A DNA stretch of 64,000 bases from Gerris lacustris. Its lineage: Eukaryota; Arthropoda; Insecta; Hemiptera; Gerridae. The translations under genes were made by a program, and so were the position numbers. The DNA lies in NCBI GenBank assembly GCA_951217055.1, contig OX578276.1, positions 70,130,144 to 70,194,143 of the forward strand. The letters run 5' to 3'. Under the pieces are notes generated by a model, which saw nothing but the letters and a program-made list of their open reading frames with translations, did no database searches and was not told the origin of the DNA. Positions 24,166 to 38,300 of this stretch are shown in pieces. Numbering within the stretch: position 1 is the stretch's first letter; the number at the start of each line of letters is the position of its first letter.

Positions 24166-26267
24166 CTAAAAAAATAAGTTAGTATAAGGATTAGCAAACA
24201 TGAAAAAAGCTTTTCATTTATGATTTTATACTGCATAACAAATTGTCATAAGTTTGTTAAATAACACTAACCAATAAAAACAAATGTTTTATTATATATC
24301 TTTTATATTTATGCATTTTGGTTGTGGGAGTCAGTGGGAAGTTGTTTGTTCATAAAAAACATGCTTTGAAAAATTCCATATCAATCACAGTTATTGAGGT
24401 ATTTTTAAAAGCATCAGCGTTTATCAGTGTGGGTGGGTGAACCCTAGAATGTTTTTGTATTGGTCCAGAGTCTATTTGCCTAGTTTCACCTCAATTAGAT
24501 AACTGATGTAAAGTTAATTAGCCCTCCAAATATTTTGACAACATGCACGCAAAATCAAAACTAATATAGTGTTTCATAAACATGAAAAAATGTTCATTAA
24601 AAAAATTGTTTGTACAAAACTTTTTGCATCAAGTACAAGCTAACATTCTCCCATCTACGTATGAAAGACTACATCAGGCATATGGGCTCCACGACTTTGG
24701 CAACAGGCGTTTACACGTTCAAGGAAGTTAGTGATGACTCGCCCACAGGTGGCCGCATCAAGTTCGAGTTTGTCCCGAGCTTTGATGTGACCCCAAAGAT
24801 GGTTTCAGGTCACATGACCTGGGAGGCAAGTCACAGTTGGGCTTGATTGCAACCCATTATTGTCCAAATCGTCCGCACAGTTGCTGTCACAGTTTCTCCA
24901 TTCAAGTAATGTGTCTTAACAACTAAAATTCGATGCTCAACACTTAGGCGATTCATGACAACCGTAACAAGAACCAACAGTAAGAACAGTTACAAGGTTT
25001 TACCAATTGTAAAAAGTGTGGATATTTCAAATGGGAGTGATTGTAGATGATAAAAATAATAACATCAATGCTGCCTACAAAATACAAAAAAAAGGCACGC
25101 GATTCAAATTTGTTCATGTTTATGAAACACCCTATAAAAAGGATTTAAAAAGGTAAAACACGTAAAACATTTGTAAGAGCAATGTGAGACTATTTATTGA
25201 GACCTTACTTTTGTTAAGTGTTAATGAAGAGTATATAAAACACGATATATGAGCTTTTACACGCTTTAAATAACTTACTTGTAGAGTAATTTAACAGATA
25301 TGTACATATTTCCTTAATTGTGTCAATTTTGTCAAATGAACCACAGTATGTAAATTGTTCCAACAGAGGTAGTTGAGTAAGGCATGCAGTTATCATTACA
25401 TCTACTCTTGACCTTGGATGCCACACTTCTAGGTACACTCTTCCTGCAATCATATAAACAGTAATAGTTATATAGTTTAAATTCTAAAAACAAAAGATTA
25501 GAATGACCCAACCCTAATTGTTTATTTCAGGAACATCTGACTAGTGTATTTGGAAAGTATTGGCTTTAAACAAGAGCTCCCATTGATTAGACATCTGCAG
25601 CTGCTGGGTTGAACTTGGCAGTGAAAAGAACCTTCACACTATTTTCAGCCGTTATCAAACTTTGGCACATCCGAGACGGAAAATCTTTAGTCTGAAATGT
25701 ACCTTTAGGAGAGTTAAGAAATTTACTCCTTATCATTTTTTTTGTTAGGGGAAAATGTGAAGATTTTTCAATTCCTCAAGGTTGGTTCTAAGGCGCCCAC
25801 CTTCATTAATTATCTTAGTTTTAAATTCCCCAGGAAAATATAATTAAAACCAATCTTTACAATATTTAAATTACAACTAACTCTTTTGAAGTTGTTTAGT
25901 TTTAATCTATTTCCATTTTAATAATTTCTAATTAATATTATCATAAACTTACGCAGTGTTTGACTGTATTTGTAAATTAAAGTCCTAATGAGACAATCAA
26001 ACCAGCATTCTTTGACTTTAGAATAGTTCAGAATTGGAAGACCAGCATTTAACAAGTATGAAGTCATAGGCATTTCTTCTTGAAGCAGAGTCACATTATC
26101 ATCACAACTATTCCCAGCGTTCACTGTAAAAATTAATAGAACTTTTAAATTTTGGGTCTTCAATAATATTCATTTATAATAATGGACTATATTTTGTCCT
26201 AAACTTATTTTAATAAAACAAAAAGTTTTAAAAAACCTTAAGATTCATTTTAGTTATTTCAATTTTA

Positions 26268-26301
<34 letters not shown>

Positions 26302-29300
26302 GGAGGGAGGTGGAATGCATTTACGCACTAACCTGTACACGAGAGCTGTGTTCAGAGTGTCGGACTCCCCATCTAATGGAACTACCGACTAAACCACCCC
26401 CCTTGTCTCTTAGAGCCATAGCCCGGGACCGTTTCGCACATTACTTCAGGCTAGGCTCTATATCTTGCACCCCTATGGGCTCACTTCTCTTTTTTTAACT
26501 GATCAACTCTGTTGGTCCTGATCGGTCTTCTTAGTCCTAAGGACTTTTTTTTACATAGCTCGCCGCATGGTCCCAGGAGCTTACACTCTCCAGCATTTTT
26601 TCTACCACTGTATCTGGGGTAAAATCTCCAATTTCTGCGGTTAGAGTCATTCTATGCTGTGTCCATCTGTCACAGGCAAAGAAGGTGTATTCCGCATTAT
26701 CGAACATCTCCAAGCAGTATAGACAGCTGGCCAGAGGTACCTTCCCCATCTTTTCAAGGTACGATCTAAAGTATCCATGTCCGCTAAGGAACTGGGTAAG
26801 GTAATAGTCGACCTCACCATGGCTCCGGTCTACCCAATGGTTCAGGTTCCTTATGAGCTTTGCTGTCCAGCGCCCTCTTGTCTCTGCTTCCCACATCTGT
26901 TGCCACCGCTCCATGGTAAGGGCCCTTGTTTCCCGGGACGCTGCTTCTTTGCTTATCTCGGTTTTCCTCCGGAACATCGCTTTTCGTTCTTTAGCCAGGA
27001 GGTCAATAGGGATAACTCCGGCGATGACTACTACCGCTGGCTCGGAGACAGTGCGGTACGCGGATGCGACTCTCAGTGCACTTTGTCTTTGTACTCGGGC
27101 TAGTCTTTTTCTGTGGCACTCCTTATCTAGGGCGTCTGCCCACACTTCAGCCCCGTAGAGGAGTATGGACTGGACAGCGGTCATCAGTAGACGTCGCTTA
27201 CTAGCACTTGGGCCTCCAACATTGATCATTAGTCTGCTCAGCGCTCTAACTCCTGTTGATGCCTTGTCTGCTGCCCGCTTTATATGTTCGTGGAAGCTCA
27301 TCTTTGTGTCTATCATCACCCCCAGATATTTTACAGCCGGTTTGGTTTCTATAATGACGTCTCCTACTCTTGCTGGGAAGATAGTGGAGACCCTTTTTTT
27401 TGTTATTAGGAGAACCTCGGTTTTGTGCAGGGCCAGAGAGAGACCGTGCTCTTTCATCCATCTAGTGATGGTCCTCATCATCTGGTTGATTTCTGCCAGT
27501 TCTACGTCCCATGCAGTGATAAGAGCGGCTATGTCATCGGCATAAGCGATTAGATGTGTTTCTTCTGGCATCTTTAATCTTAGTAGCTCGTCGTAGACGA
27601 TATTCCATAGATCTGGACCTAGGATTGATCCTTGGGCGGCCCCCATGGTAATTGCTACGCTGCGGTGTCCTTCCTTAGTTAGGTCTCTCAGGTAGTCATC
27701 AACTATGCGTTGAAGGTACCTAGGCAGCTTGAAGGTTACTTCGAGTGCCTTGAGCATATCGCACCACCTAGCAGAATTGAAAGCGTTCTTAACATCAAGA
27801 GTTACCAGAAGCACCACTCTACGGGAGCGACAGCTGTAATTTTCTGCACTTCTGATTGCCTCTGGTATTCGGAGGATCGCATCTATTGTGGAGAGCCCAG
27901 CTCTGAAGCCGTACTGGCTTGGAGACAGATCTCCTGCCCCCTTAATTGCCTCTTTAAGCCTTCCTCTGATCAGCTTTTCAAAGACTTTGCCAGCGTGTCT
28001 AGCATGCAGAGTGGCCGGTAGGATGAGGGCCGCTAGGGATCTCCCTTGCCTTTGCTGACCACAACAACTGTAAAGCTTCTTGGAGTTACAATAGATTCGA
28101 AACTTAGTTGGTCTTTGCATATAGATAATCTCTGTAGAGATATTTCAAGGAAGCTTTATCCACTCAGAATACTTCGGAAATATCTATCTCAAAAACAGCT
28201 GATCCAGATTTATTTTGCAAATATCCACTCTAAACTAACTTATTGTATTGATATTTGGGGTACTTCAGCTCATTCAGAGAAGGTACTTATTCTGCAAAAA
28301 CGTGCGCTAAGGATTATCACCTGGACTCACCCTCTAAAAACTTGCAAACCTATCTTTCAACAACTTAAGATATTAACAGTGATAGGACAATTTATTCTGT
28401 ATAATATTCTTGCTATCCACATCCACTCATCTCATAAAACTAAGAACTCTGATATTCACGACTATGCTACCAGAACATCTGATAACATTGCAACTCCATA
28501 TAGAAGACTTGAAAAAACTAAAAAGGATCCAAGTGTAATCGGTGTAAAACTTTTTAATACTCTTCCTGCAAAACTCAGCTCCTTGGACTATCAATCACTT
28601 AAAAAGACTTTAAAAAATATTTTAATTGACATTGCTCCCTATTCAATTGAGGAATTTTTAAATTTTACTTGGAAATAATTATTTTTATTTTGACAAAGTA
28701 ACATGCCAAGTGGCATTACTACTGCATCTATTCATCATCATCATCATGACCAGAACAAGTCGTCCAACCTTCCAGCGTTTGCTGAAGACTCCTGTTTTTA
28801 AGCAAGTGTTGTACATTTCAAGGAGCAGTTCTGGGTTTTGCCGGAACACCTCCTTGAGAACTTCGCTGGGGAGCCCATCCGGTCCGGGAGCTTTTTTGGA
28901 TTTCATGGAACGGATTGCCTTTTCTAGCTCTTCCACTGTGAAGGGGGGGGGGGGGATTCTTCTTCTCGGCTCCAGTCCATCGCTTCTCGTTCTTGGTCTG
29001 TTGTGAACAGCGACTTAACTATTTTCTCCATAAGTGGTGCCTCCATCGCGCAGATTGGCTTCATTGCTCCGAGCTTTTGTGTTACCAGCTTGCAGCAGAG
29101 CCCCCATGGATCCGAATTGATATCCTCTAATAGTCTCCTCCAGCAGAGAGTTTTACTCTTGTTTAAAGCCCATCGAAGCTCTCTTCTTGCTGCCCTGTAT
29201 TCCGCTGTCTTACGAGTCACGTCAGCTACCCCTTTGGCCCTATTTGCAGCTCGGCGGAGCTTGTGGCATCGCTGTGGCAATTTTACATTAAACTGTACAA

Positions 29301-32300
29301 TAGTCAGGTTTTTGGTAGTGAAAGTTTTTCTCCTGTTTAATTTATTGTGTAATATATTATAACTAGTTTTCACACATCGTGCTAGAAAATCAGTGCTCTA
29401 GGTTCCAGTGCTATTTGTCCTTATTGTTTATTTATTGCTATGAATCTTTATAAATCAGGAAAATACCAAATATTAGGTAAATCTGAGAAATGAACAGATA
29501 AAATTACAATTTTATTGATGTAATAATTTCCATGTCACATACAATTGCTGTCACATACATTGTTTTATTTAAAAGATCAAAATTGATACTCCAGAACCCA
29601 CAATAACTAACATTTTATAAAAACAATATTAAAATATAAACTAAAATTTTTGCCCTAGTTTAAAGTTCTACAAAATCTCAATAAGAGCAACTAACTTGTG
29701 GGAAAATCCTGATTATATATGTGCTTTATTTTACTTCTAAATTATTGAAAGAAACGATATATTTAACTGACTGACTACTAAGTGAACTTTCAAGTTGGGA
29801 CATTTTTGTTTAGCCTTTAGCCAAGCCCTTGGAGATACCCTACACCCAGAATTGAAAGGCATGTCTTCTCTTGTACATAATAAATACAAATCTCTCAGCT
29901 TTCCATTTCTAATACTACTCAATAGATTCAGTGTTACACCTGAAACAAATAAAAAATCTAGGTTGAATTATAGTTTATTTTCCCCGCTTTTAATTATTCA
30001 GGTTTTAACAAAAAAAAAAATCAGGTGGTTAAAGTGCCAAACAAACCTCCCTCAAATTTTATCCCTTTTGGATATTGCATTACTTACAACAAAGATACAA
30101 TTTCTGTCAGATACAACTTGTACTAAACTGCCTCAAATGCATATGTTAGTACATAATTACTCAGTCCAGCATTTTCCATTTATCAGATATTTCAGGTTGA
30201 ATTGAACATTTTATAAAAAAAAAAAAAAAACCTTAAAAATAATTCCTTCCCGGCAGGGTATTGAAGTTGACCTCGAAGCCTTTAATTATAGCTATTTTCT
30301 TAGGAACTAAATTTTTCCAGGAAAACGACATATGTTTTTGTTTTTTTTTTATTTATTCCCAGGAGCTTTCACTCTTGAAAACACATGTGGGTGTTAATAC
30401 TTAAGTAGATCTATTGAGCAAACCTGTGTTGGTTGGTAAACCATGTCTCCCATCTGGATTTTTATCAAACCTAGAGTGTCAACCATGGTTTTCCAGCTGA
30501 AACATGATACCTATTTCGAGAAGCTGCCGATTTTTTTAAGCAATGCTGGGTAGATAATGAGGGGGGGGGGGGGATGGCGGTTTGGTAATTGAACAATGCT
30601 GTTTCCAAAGGACCCCTAGGGAACTAGAATATGTAAAGCTGCCATGGCACTAACCACAACAAACCACCTGGTCGACCTGGTGGTGGTTCTGAACGCACCC
30701 TAAATTCTAGATTTTTTTAAAATATGATGTTAAAATCTAAATTATTAGTTTTGGTTGTAAGGTGTTCTATTTTAATATTTTTTTGTATATAAAATGGTAC
30801 AGTAAAAAAACCACTTCCACAAACACAAACAAAACTTTCTCATAAAGGTACATAAGATTGAATTTGAATCCAGGAGATAATGCTCAAAAAAGGGACTGAC
30901 TAACATCAAGCTAGAATTTTGTGTATAAATTCTTTGGTGTCCTCCAAGAATATGTCAGCTTAATTCACCTGCTGGACATATCTAGCCACAAGCTGTAAAA
31001 AAAAAAGTAGAATGGTGATGAGCGGTCCTGTCCCTCCCATTTTATTGGAAAATGTGAATATCATGATTATGAGTTAATAAATTGTTATTGATGTTAGTTT
31101 TTCACTTGCTAGGTTAGTTAGTCAAAAATTTCTCCAAATGAAAGTGGTTACATATCAAGTGACTTGGTCTACAAATTAATTTTGTACTCAGGACCATGAA
31201 AATCACATAGTCCACCATAATGGGCGGGACATGGCAGGTCCAAAAATTCTAGCTTGATGTTAGCCACTCACTTTCATGTAAGCTATCTCCTAGACTATAA
31301 TTTAAACAATTTATTTTTCAAGGCATTTAAAATTGGCGGAACTCAGCAAATCAAAAATTTTCGCACCATCACAATAGTATTTCTTTATGTATAAGGTATA
31401 TATCAGAAATTAAAAATTAGCATTATGATGCATTTTTATTTTCCTAGGACATGTGGGCTTAGTTGTAAGAATCCTGCATTCTACCCTGTAACAACAGCAT
31501 AAGCATTCTGACTCCTTCTATTAATTCTAGTGAAATTTGCTACTAAAGAGTCTACAGCAAGGTGTTGTGAGATTGCTAGGGTATAAAAATATATTATGAA
31601 AGAAATGTCAGAGAAATTAAATATTTAGTGAATTAATGAGAGGGTGAAGTATAAACCCGGGCGCATGTTGAGACACAGAGCAGGGAAGCCTACCCAACGC
31701 TAGAGGATCTGGCATCTCAATTCACTTGGTCTCGTGTATTTCTTCAGTTAAAAAAACTTTACTTACCTGCGTCACCTGAATGTTATGCCCCCGGGCTAAG
31801 TTAGAAATTACTCCAGACTGGACTGTCACTATAGTCCAGTCATTTTAAGCAAAAAAAGGGCTGTTTACAAAAATGCGTCATACAAGTAAGAGACTTTGTA
31901 CAAATTATCTCTGGGGCATCCTGATTGAAATCCTATCAAGTCCCCGAAAAAAAAAGTTGTGCTCAAGCCGCCATCTTGGAAAATAGCGGTCAAAATACAA
32001 TTTTTTGCTTCTACTAGCCTAACTATTAGGTTTAGGGAAAAAATGTACTAGTAAAAATTGTTTATGTAATTATCTATACATTTGGTTCTTATATTTTTCT
32101 CTCTCTGACCAACTGTAGAGGAGTAATAGTCCAGGAAATTAAGACCAAAAATAGCTGAATAGGGGAAAAAGTCCTACAGAAGTGAAATTTGGTATAGATG
32201 TAGGGAGAGGTATCTTGAACAACATACTAAAAGTTCACATTGGTGGGTGGCTTGGCAAAGTGGGGGGAGGGCCGTTAAGGTCCCACTTTTTAATTTTTTG

Positions 32301-35300
32301 TGAATAACTCAAAAACTAAAGCCTCAAAATTATTTTATATAAAATTCTCTACAAAAAAAGGTCCTATTCATTATGTTGCTAGGATCAATAGGTGAAGAGA
32401 TAAAGAGGGTTTATAATATAATATAGAATAATATTCAGTATGGAAGTGTAGACTACACTTATAAAATAAGTGGGCTAATTTATGGTTTTTTGGGTCGCTA
32501 AATACGAATTTTTAACTTCCATCCCAAAATTCCCCCCGCAACCCCCAAATTTTGTAATGTAACCCACTAAAAATAGTGTTTTTATAAAAAAAAAAATATA
32601 TATGTGTTGTTTTTGGGAAAAATAAATATATATCCGAAAAGAAGACAAAATTTGCAACAAAAACTATTCTATGGCATTTTTGCCTAGGCAGAACAGGGTG
32701 GCGCTGGCGTGTCTCAGAAAATTTGCTTTGGTGCTGCTTGTACTTTGTACAAGTGCTTTGTACTTGTACTTAAGTGCTTTTTACTTTGTACTTAAAACTA
32801 GGCGACTCCCCTTAAGCCCTCCTGTCATTTCCATTCGCTCTCTCGTCTTAGGAGCACTGAAGCAAATTTTCTGAGGCGCGCCAGCGCCACCCCTGCTTGA
32901 GCACAACTTTTTTTTTCGGGGACTTTATAGGATTTCAATCAGGATGCCCCAGAGATAATTTGTACAAAGTCTCTTGATTGTATGACACATTTTTTTTCAA
33001 AAACCTAAAATGACTGGTCTACTACTGTTATGTCACTTACCAACAGTGATTTTAAAAATATCACTCCATCTCAAAAGGGTTAATAAGTCACAATTGTTTT
33101 TACTTATGGATAAATGCTTATTATTATAAACATGGATATCCTACCCTGGCCTAGAGCAACCCAGCAATAATTGAGGTAAAGTGTTGTGAGATTTATAAAA
33201 CTTTTGAGAAATATTGTGAAAAAATGGAAATAATCATGTGGTAAATCATAAATATCATCCATGAGGCATTCATTCCAGATCCTTTTCTTCTCCTCTTCAG
33301 GTACATGCTGTTTCAAGTCACTTGTCAAAATAAATGGATCATTCATATCTTCTGCTGTAATATGTTAAAAACAATTATTACTTACTTATTATTTACTTTT
33401 AAATTAGTCTGTATTTTAATTATAACTGATTCTGGGCTGCCAATTGAAGAGCCTTAAGTCTTCATTACTGTCTTCTTTTGTAAAAATAAATTATTACATA
33501 AATCTATTGGCTTAATAGAAAACCTAAATATCAGAGTATTGGGTGTAGCAATATTGTAAGAAAAACATTCTTTTTAAATATGGGTTAATTTCAGGACAAC
33601 TGACTTTAAAGTGCCTGGATCACGTGGCCTCTTAGTATATACCTTATTGCCTTTCCTCATCGAAAGGGGCATCAATTGCATAGCAACAGATGCCCCCGCA
33701 ACTGCAATGTTGATCGTTGATCTCATGAAATACATTTGAATGATCTTTTCTTTTTGAAACTGTTGAGGTTTTGTTTTATACTTATTTTTTATTAGGTGTA
33801 AATTTTATAATTATTAATTACTTGTGATGCTAAACAAAAACTTTGTTATCTCTCCTTATATTATATTAACTTATTATTTGATTTGTAAGTATTTATGTAA
33901 TATTTATAAAAAATGTTTAACAATAATTCTGGGTAAAACTGCAGTTATCCAGCCTCTTAGGAAAAGAGGTTAGAAAATTGGGGGAGCCTCAACTTGAATG
34001 TATTATTTAGACAAAGGAATATCATCTCTAAAATGTATTAATTATACAGAAATAATCTTTCAAATGTATAAATCTTAAAAAATAAATGGTTTTGTCAAAG
34101 GAGTATAATCTCTTAAGTGTATAAATCAAGCTAAATTGTGCTGCCAAGCGATTCTCAACTGTATTGATAACTGCAGATTAGCCTCATTCTGGACAATACT
34201 TTTGCGATACCATTTAAAATAAGGGTAGTTTAATTCTTGTATTTTTTTTATAGTTTTCTAAAAAATGAATTTTCTTAAGATATTTTATTTGCTTCTCAAA
34301 AACCCAAAAATGCAAATAAAATAAATACTCTTCAGTTCTCTACCTTGGGACCCACTGAATATTATAAATAAAAATAAAGAAAACAGCCATTAGTTTAATT
34401 TTCCATAAATACTTACGTTTGGAGTCTTATGCACCTTAGCCGGACTGTATCAAAACATAGATAAAATAATTGTAATGATTGTTGTTATTATGTTAAACGT
34501 TAATTTTACATTTTTCCCCCTTATCTTGGGTCTTTAGGGATAATATAATAAAAACTGATATTTAATTATATTAATTTATTTGCAATATTTTGCCCAATCC
34601 TGGCATCATCAGGCCTTATGCCTGCATTTAATATTGTAATATATAAATATTAGCAAAATTTCTTTGGATGAAGGAGTAACAGTTAATTACGCTCTACAAC
34701 ACTATAGTGCTCAACAGTATCTAACTTATCGTATAGTTTCACTCTATCTACACATTGCTTATTTGTCAACAATGGTATTTAATTTTTTGACATTTTCATG
34801 TCTTGGCACATAAACTCGAAAAGCATTACACGTGTAACAGGGATATAGGAGGTATGCAATCAAGTCTACCCGCTTTCGGTATGGGGTCTCCCCCTACCGC
34901 GCTCGGTAGGGGTAGGGCCTACCCACCCCTTCCCTCCCGATCGGCTATCTGCCCCACAACTTACTCTCTTCGCTTCTCGCTCCAGTAGTCCCTCTCGCAC
35001 CCCAGCAGCCCCCCCCCCCCCAACTGCAACTTCTGTTCTACTGCTTCGATTTGCACTGGACAAACACCACAACCCTTAGAATTTTATTTCTGATGGAGAA
35101 TTATGGCCAAGCAGTATTTATAGACCATTTAATCCTACCATTGAGCAGAGTTGGTTTAGGATGGAGAATGGAGAATTATTAAGCTTTGTGGACTGTATTC
35201 GTAGGGGGAGGGGGGGGGGGGGGGTTGGTGGTATATCTAGTGATTAAGATATTTGTAAGAAAACTAATTACTAGACTTACCTCAGGAACGGTGAGTTGTG

Positions 35301-38300
35301 GTGGCGGCGGGTTGCAGCGGGGTGGCCTTGAATTGTGTTACAGACGTCGTCTTAAAACTCTGTCTTCACACGACTGGTGACTTGCGGTAAGCAGTTGAAG
35401 AGAGATATCTAGCACTAGTATCGCATCTTCTCTCACTCCCTTCTTCTACTGTAAGGGCCGTAAGCCTAGGGGGAAGGCGTAAGCCTAGTGATTATTATAT
35501 CTACCAAACTCTCATCACTAAATATCCACCAATTCCTAATAAACTTACATTGATAAAATTTATTTTGTACTTTATTATTTTTTATTTTTGTTATACTATA
35601 ATTTTTTGCATTTATATAAAAATATGGGTGAAGAAGCTAAAAGATTACTTCTTAACCCATTCAACGCGTTATCCAATACATGAACCTACCTTAGTTACCG
35701 TATATATCTAAACGATTTTAAAAGTTAATTTAAAAATAAAAAAAAAATAAAAAAAATAGTTTGGATCCACAGTGGATACAAACGTGAGCGGGCCTGACGG
35801 AGCCTTGCAAGATGGTTCTACTCGAGGCACGGAGAATAGAGCTACAGAGGGCTGAAAGGGAGGGCTTGGATCCACTGTGGATCCACCCGCCAGGGGCGTT
35901 AGCATGGCATGGATCCACAGTGGATCCACCCGCATTGAATGGGTTAATAAACTGGAAAAGAAGAAAAATACTTTCTTTCTTTGTGCACAATGATCGATTT
36001 AATTCCTAATTTACAAACGCAAGAATCTGCATTATGTATTTATATAAAAAATATGAATCTTTTTCTACAGAGATAAAAGTCATTTAGAATGTGATCAATA
36101 TTTTATTTTTTATTTTAAATAAACATTCATTAAGTCAAACTATTTAAAAACCTCTATATATTTATTTATTTTTATATTTTATACTTATATTTGTTTATTT
36201 TTAATAATTATAATCATTCACAATTTTCTTGATGAAACGTCAAAATTATTTTTATTTAAATAATTTTTATTTGTTAATTATTATTATTATTAATATTTAT
36301 TTATTGTTTATTATGTAACAATAATTTCTTTATGTTTTAATATTTGATTCTTTGTAAATAGGTACCTGAATAAACCTTATGTATTCTTTCGTGTCTGCTT
36401 TGTTATTCATACTATTGTATATAATGATATATAAGCTGCTTCTAAAAATTCTCCTTTTCTAGTCACTATTTCTCTCTTTATTATTTTGTATCATTAAAAT
36501 TTATAATATAATCTTCTATGCTTCTGTGAATGATTAAGGCAGTTTTATCATCTATTTTATCAACATTATACTTATGTTGGCTTAATCTGTTCTCTAGTGT
36601 TTGTTTACTTTGATCTATGTATACTTTATAGCAAATGTGCGACATGGTCACATGTACATACTATGTCCATTTGTTTATTTTTTTGAATTTTATCTTTTTA
36701 ACTTTGTATGGTAAGTTTGATCTATTTTATTGACAGGAATCCAAATTTTATGTCATTACAATAAACGTTTTTAAAAGTTTCTATTTTTCACTCAATTTAT
36801 TGATGTACGTCATGCTATAAAATTGTACATTTTTTGTTGGATTATTATTTAAATTTTCATTTTGATTATTTTTTAATTTTACATCAATTATTTGATACCA
36901 AATTTTGTAATTTAATATTGTGGGTGTAAGTTTTTTCAATTTTAATGTTTCAAAATAAATATTTTATTTATTTTTCTGTACATTTTCTCACATTTAAGAT
37001 GTGAGAAAACTGTTAATAGTTCGCCTTCAAATTATTGCTTCATTAGCAATATTATGAAATTGTTACAATGCTTATTTCAACTAATATAATTAAATAAATG
37101 TTAATATTTTTTTTTAAATAAAAATAAATTTAAGTAGAGTAAAAAATAAATAAAATGATAATAATAATTAAAATGTTCAAGATCTAAAAATTTACGAGAC
37201 AATTATTTACTATTTACACCTTTATAAATACTCTAATAAATTCAAAACTGCTCTAAGGTGTGGGAAAATTAAGAGAAAAATAAACATAAAGTGTATTTAA
37301 AAAACACAAAAATTAACTTGTCTAAAAGTAAAAGTAACCTTAACATAATAAATTATAATTATGACACGACACAGTCCAGCTCCACACATAATTATTTCTG
37401 GAAAATTAAACTAATAACTTTTTTTATATAGAATATTAACCTTCACCCCGCGCTTCGTGCGGGGCTCGTGCTAGATATTAGTGGCTAAGTTTCGTATTAT
37501 GATGTAGGCCTAGCAATTAAATTAACTGCCTAAATAGATTTGCTCTTCATATAATGCCTAAATAAAAGAGTGTCTGAATAATGTGTTCAAAAACTCAGTT
37601 TTATTGGATTTATTCTGTTTATTTATTTCAGGATAACTTGTTCCAGAAGAATCATCGAATATAGATTTAAATAATGCTCTCAACCCTTTACACCAGGCCC
37701 ATTGCCCCAGACCACTGAATCCTCATTTAGGCCACAAGCACTAGACCTTATGCCCCAGACCCCAAGTGACCGGCTATTGACCTGGGGCTCCAGCAACAGG
37801 CCTGCCTCTCTTGCTAAGATTTCACGAGGTTAGTCATTGCAAAATCATGTTCTATGCTAAAATGGTTTTCTCTGCATCCTAAGACTATACTTACCATAAC
37901 CAATATTCAATGGCATGACACCGGTAACAAAAAAATGCCAGAGATACAATTTTTCAACAGTTGAACCCACTGTTAATGAGAATGTTAACAATAATCTCAA
38001 ACCATCCTCATGCCTAAGGTGAGCATTTTCTAGTAGAATATTCTTCAGTTGTTTTTGTCTCCTGTAATTTAATAAAATACTTTCCAATTAGCGAGTTAGA
38101 TTTGTGGATTAATGAACAAAATAAACTTAGTCCACCTTTTCATAATGGTTATGTACATATTTACAAATATTAAAATTTCTTTTTTCTTATGTGGTCTTCG
38201 ATATATTTATTTATTTAATAATTGGCTATATTTAATCTATCCTGGGTATCACCAGTGATGTATTGACAACTCATCATAGTTGCTTGAGGGGGGGGGGATG

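Larger units (their letters stand above)
26537..29277 (-). pseudogene. R1-like reverse transcriptase, broken
   Basis: From 29277 leftward: linker with CHKLRRAANRAKG and DPWG, then a frameshift at a run of C (G on plus, near 28941-28953), then KKAPGPDGLP at the start of the RT. The frame is cut after GRLVLV by the insertion 28069-28746. It resumes as VVSKGKGDP followed by an in-frame stop and SSYRPLCMLDT. A further shift leads into the long frame from about 28000 to 26537 with AGKVFEKLIRG, YGFRAG, LDVKNAFN, AQGSILGP, YADD (27533-27544) and LGVMID. The C-terminal CLYC...AEYTFFAC keeps the R1-type finger spacing but has Y where H is expected. Breaks rule out activity. LOA-type clades are an alternative. 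Confidence 0.85.
26260..29288 (-). mobile_element. 5'-truncated R1-like non-LTR retrotransposon with target duplication
   Basis: The element runs on the minus strand from 29277 to a poly-A tail (T run 26271-26300). The 11-bp duplication caattttacat is exact at 26260-26270 and 29278-29288. The endonuclease part is missing (5' truncation), leaving the linker, reverse transcriptase, C-terminal zinc-finger region and a 3' UTR (26301-26536). It lies in intron 5 of the LRR-like gene. A second LINE fragment is inserted at 28069-28746. Confidence 0.85.

Noticed and set aside
24610..24846. 78-codon plus-strand frame
   Set aside because: It lies across the decayed mariner-like element, whose transposase trace is on the other strand.
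26777..28021. Plus-strand frames of up to 126 codons
   Set aside because: Antisense of the R1-like reverse transcriptase, with its GC-richer composition.
34410..34455. 28-nt exon between tttgatacag and GTAAGT in intron 4
   Set aside because: Both splice sites look good, but including it shifts the frame and gives an early stop in exon 5.
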